In this document: positions 5,560 through 5,750 of the stretch, in pieces
Numbering within the stretch: the first letter of the stretch is position 1
Layout: the number at the start of each line of letters is the position of its first letter
NCBI GenBank assembly: GCA_934247855.1
Contig: CAKQKA010000092.1
Location: 1 to 5,750 of the forward strand
From: an uncultured Clostridia bacterium
GTDB lineage: Bacteria > Bacillota > Clostridia > Christensenellales > Borkfalkiaceae
DNA: 5,750 bases
Direction of reading: 5' to 3'
Position numbers and translations under genes: made by a program
Notes under the pieces: model-generated
Databases searched by the model: none
What the model was told of the DNA's origin: nothing
The model's input: the letters and a program-made list of their open reading frames with translations, nothing else

Positions 5560-5750
5560 ATGAAAAAAATTCTATTGTCAGTAGTGTTACTTTTAGTAAT
5601 GCTTGCCACAGTTGCATGCGGTGGCGGCGGAAAGCCGACCGGCAGTAACAAAGCTTTCGAAGTACCCGAAACAGGTTTGGATACGAGCAAGCAGATTACA
5701 CTCAAGTTCTCCAACACTATGGGTCAGAACCTGAAAGGCGTATTTGAACA
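5560..5750 (+). CDS. Lipoprotein solute-binding protein of the ABC importer (5' part only)
   Basis: Sixty-three residues are visible before the window ends. Residues 1-19 are a lipoprotein signal peptide: Lys-Lys at 2-3, a hydrophobic core, and ATVAC ending at the lipid-attachment Cys20. A flexible Gly/Ser/Thr/Pro linker follows. The mature fold appears to begin with QITLKFSNTMGQNLKGVF (residues 45-62), which resembles the first strand and helix of family 1 extracellular sugar-binding proteins (typically 'WHTMGGNLQ'). It would sit on the outer face of the membrane and hand substrate to the two permeases. Its location 92 bases after the MalG-type gene, same strand, supports this. The Shine-Dalgarno is AAGGA at 5542-5546 or AAGG at 5553-5556, neither ideally spaced. 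Most of the protein, and so the substrate-binding residues, lies outside the window. Confidence 0.88.
   Translation, partial: MKKILLSVVLLLVMLATVACGGGGKPTGSNKAFEVPETGLDTSKQITLKFSNTMGQNLKGVFE

Noticed and set aside
5546..5563. Five-codon mini-ORF whose TGA overlaps the ATG of the binding-protein gene (ATGA)
   Set aside because: Its own ATG directly abuts the purine tract with no proper ribosome binding spacing. The overlap is probably accidental.

Overview
The window looks like chromosomal DNA of a low-GC, Gram-positive-type anaerobe, most likely Bacillota of the Clostridia. Pointers are GGAGG-type ribosome binding sites, a 62-residue four-cysteine L28, a BclA-like collagen surface protein, an RDD membrane protein and a lipoprotein-anchored sugar importer. 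No rRNA or taxon-specific marker is present, so this placement is an inference.

Layout. (1) 1-512: the 3' end of a collagen-like protein (Gly-X-Thr repeats, then a C-terminal beta-rich head), closed by a long hairpin terminator. (2) 513-981: an AT-rich spacer with a promoter, then rpmB (ribosomal protein L28) with its own terminator. (3) 1090-2587: a near-consensus promoter, an RDD-family membrane protein with a long charged insert, an unrecognised four-helix membrane protein, and a terminator. These two genes form an apparent two-gene operon. (4) 2664-5750: a CUT1-type (carbohydrate) ABC importer operon. It holds an ATPase fused in frame to a MalF-type permease, a separate MalG-type permease, and the 5' end of a lipoprotein solute-binding protein that runs off the window.

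All genes are on the + strand and, apart from the two partial end genes, are intact. In the importer, the lipoprotein would capture the substrate outside, the two permease proteins would form the channel, and the ATPase domain would power transport. The substrate cannot be read from the sequence.

The most unusual feature is the ATPase-permease fusion. The ATPase and TOBE parts look complete, but the permease part begins just after where a MalF-type protein's first membrane helix should be. This leaves five helices. By the positive-inside rule their orientation conflicts with a cytoplasmic ATPase at the N terminus. The gene is either a genuinely odd transporter or the scar of an in-frame deletion, in the cell or in the assembly.
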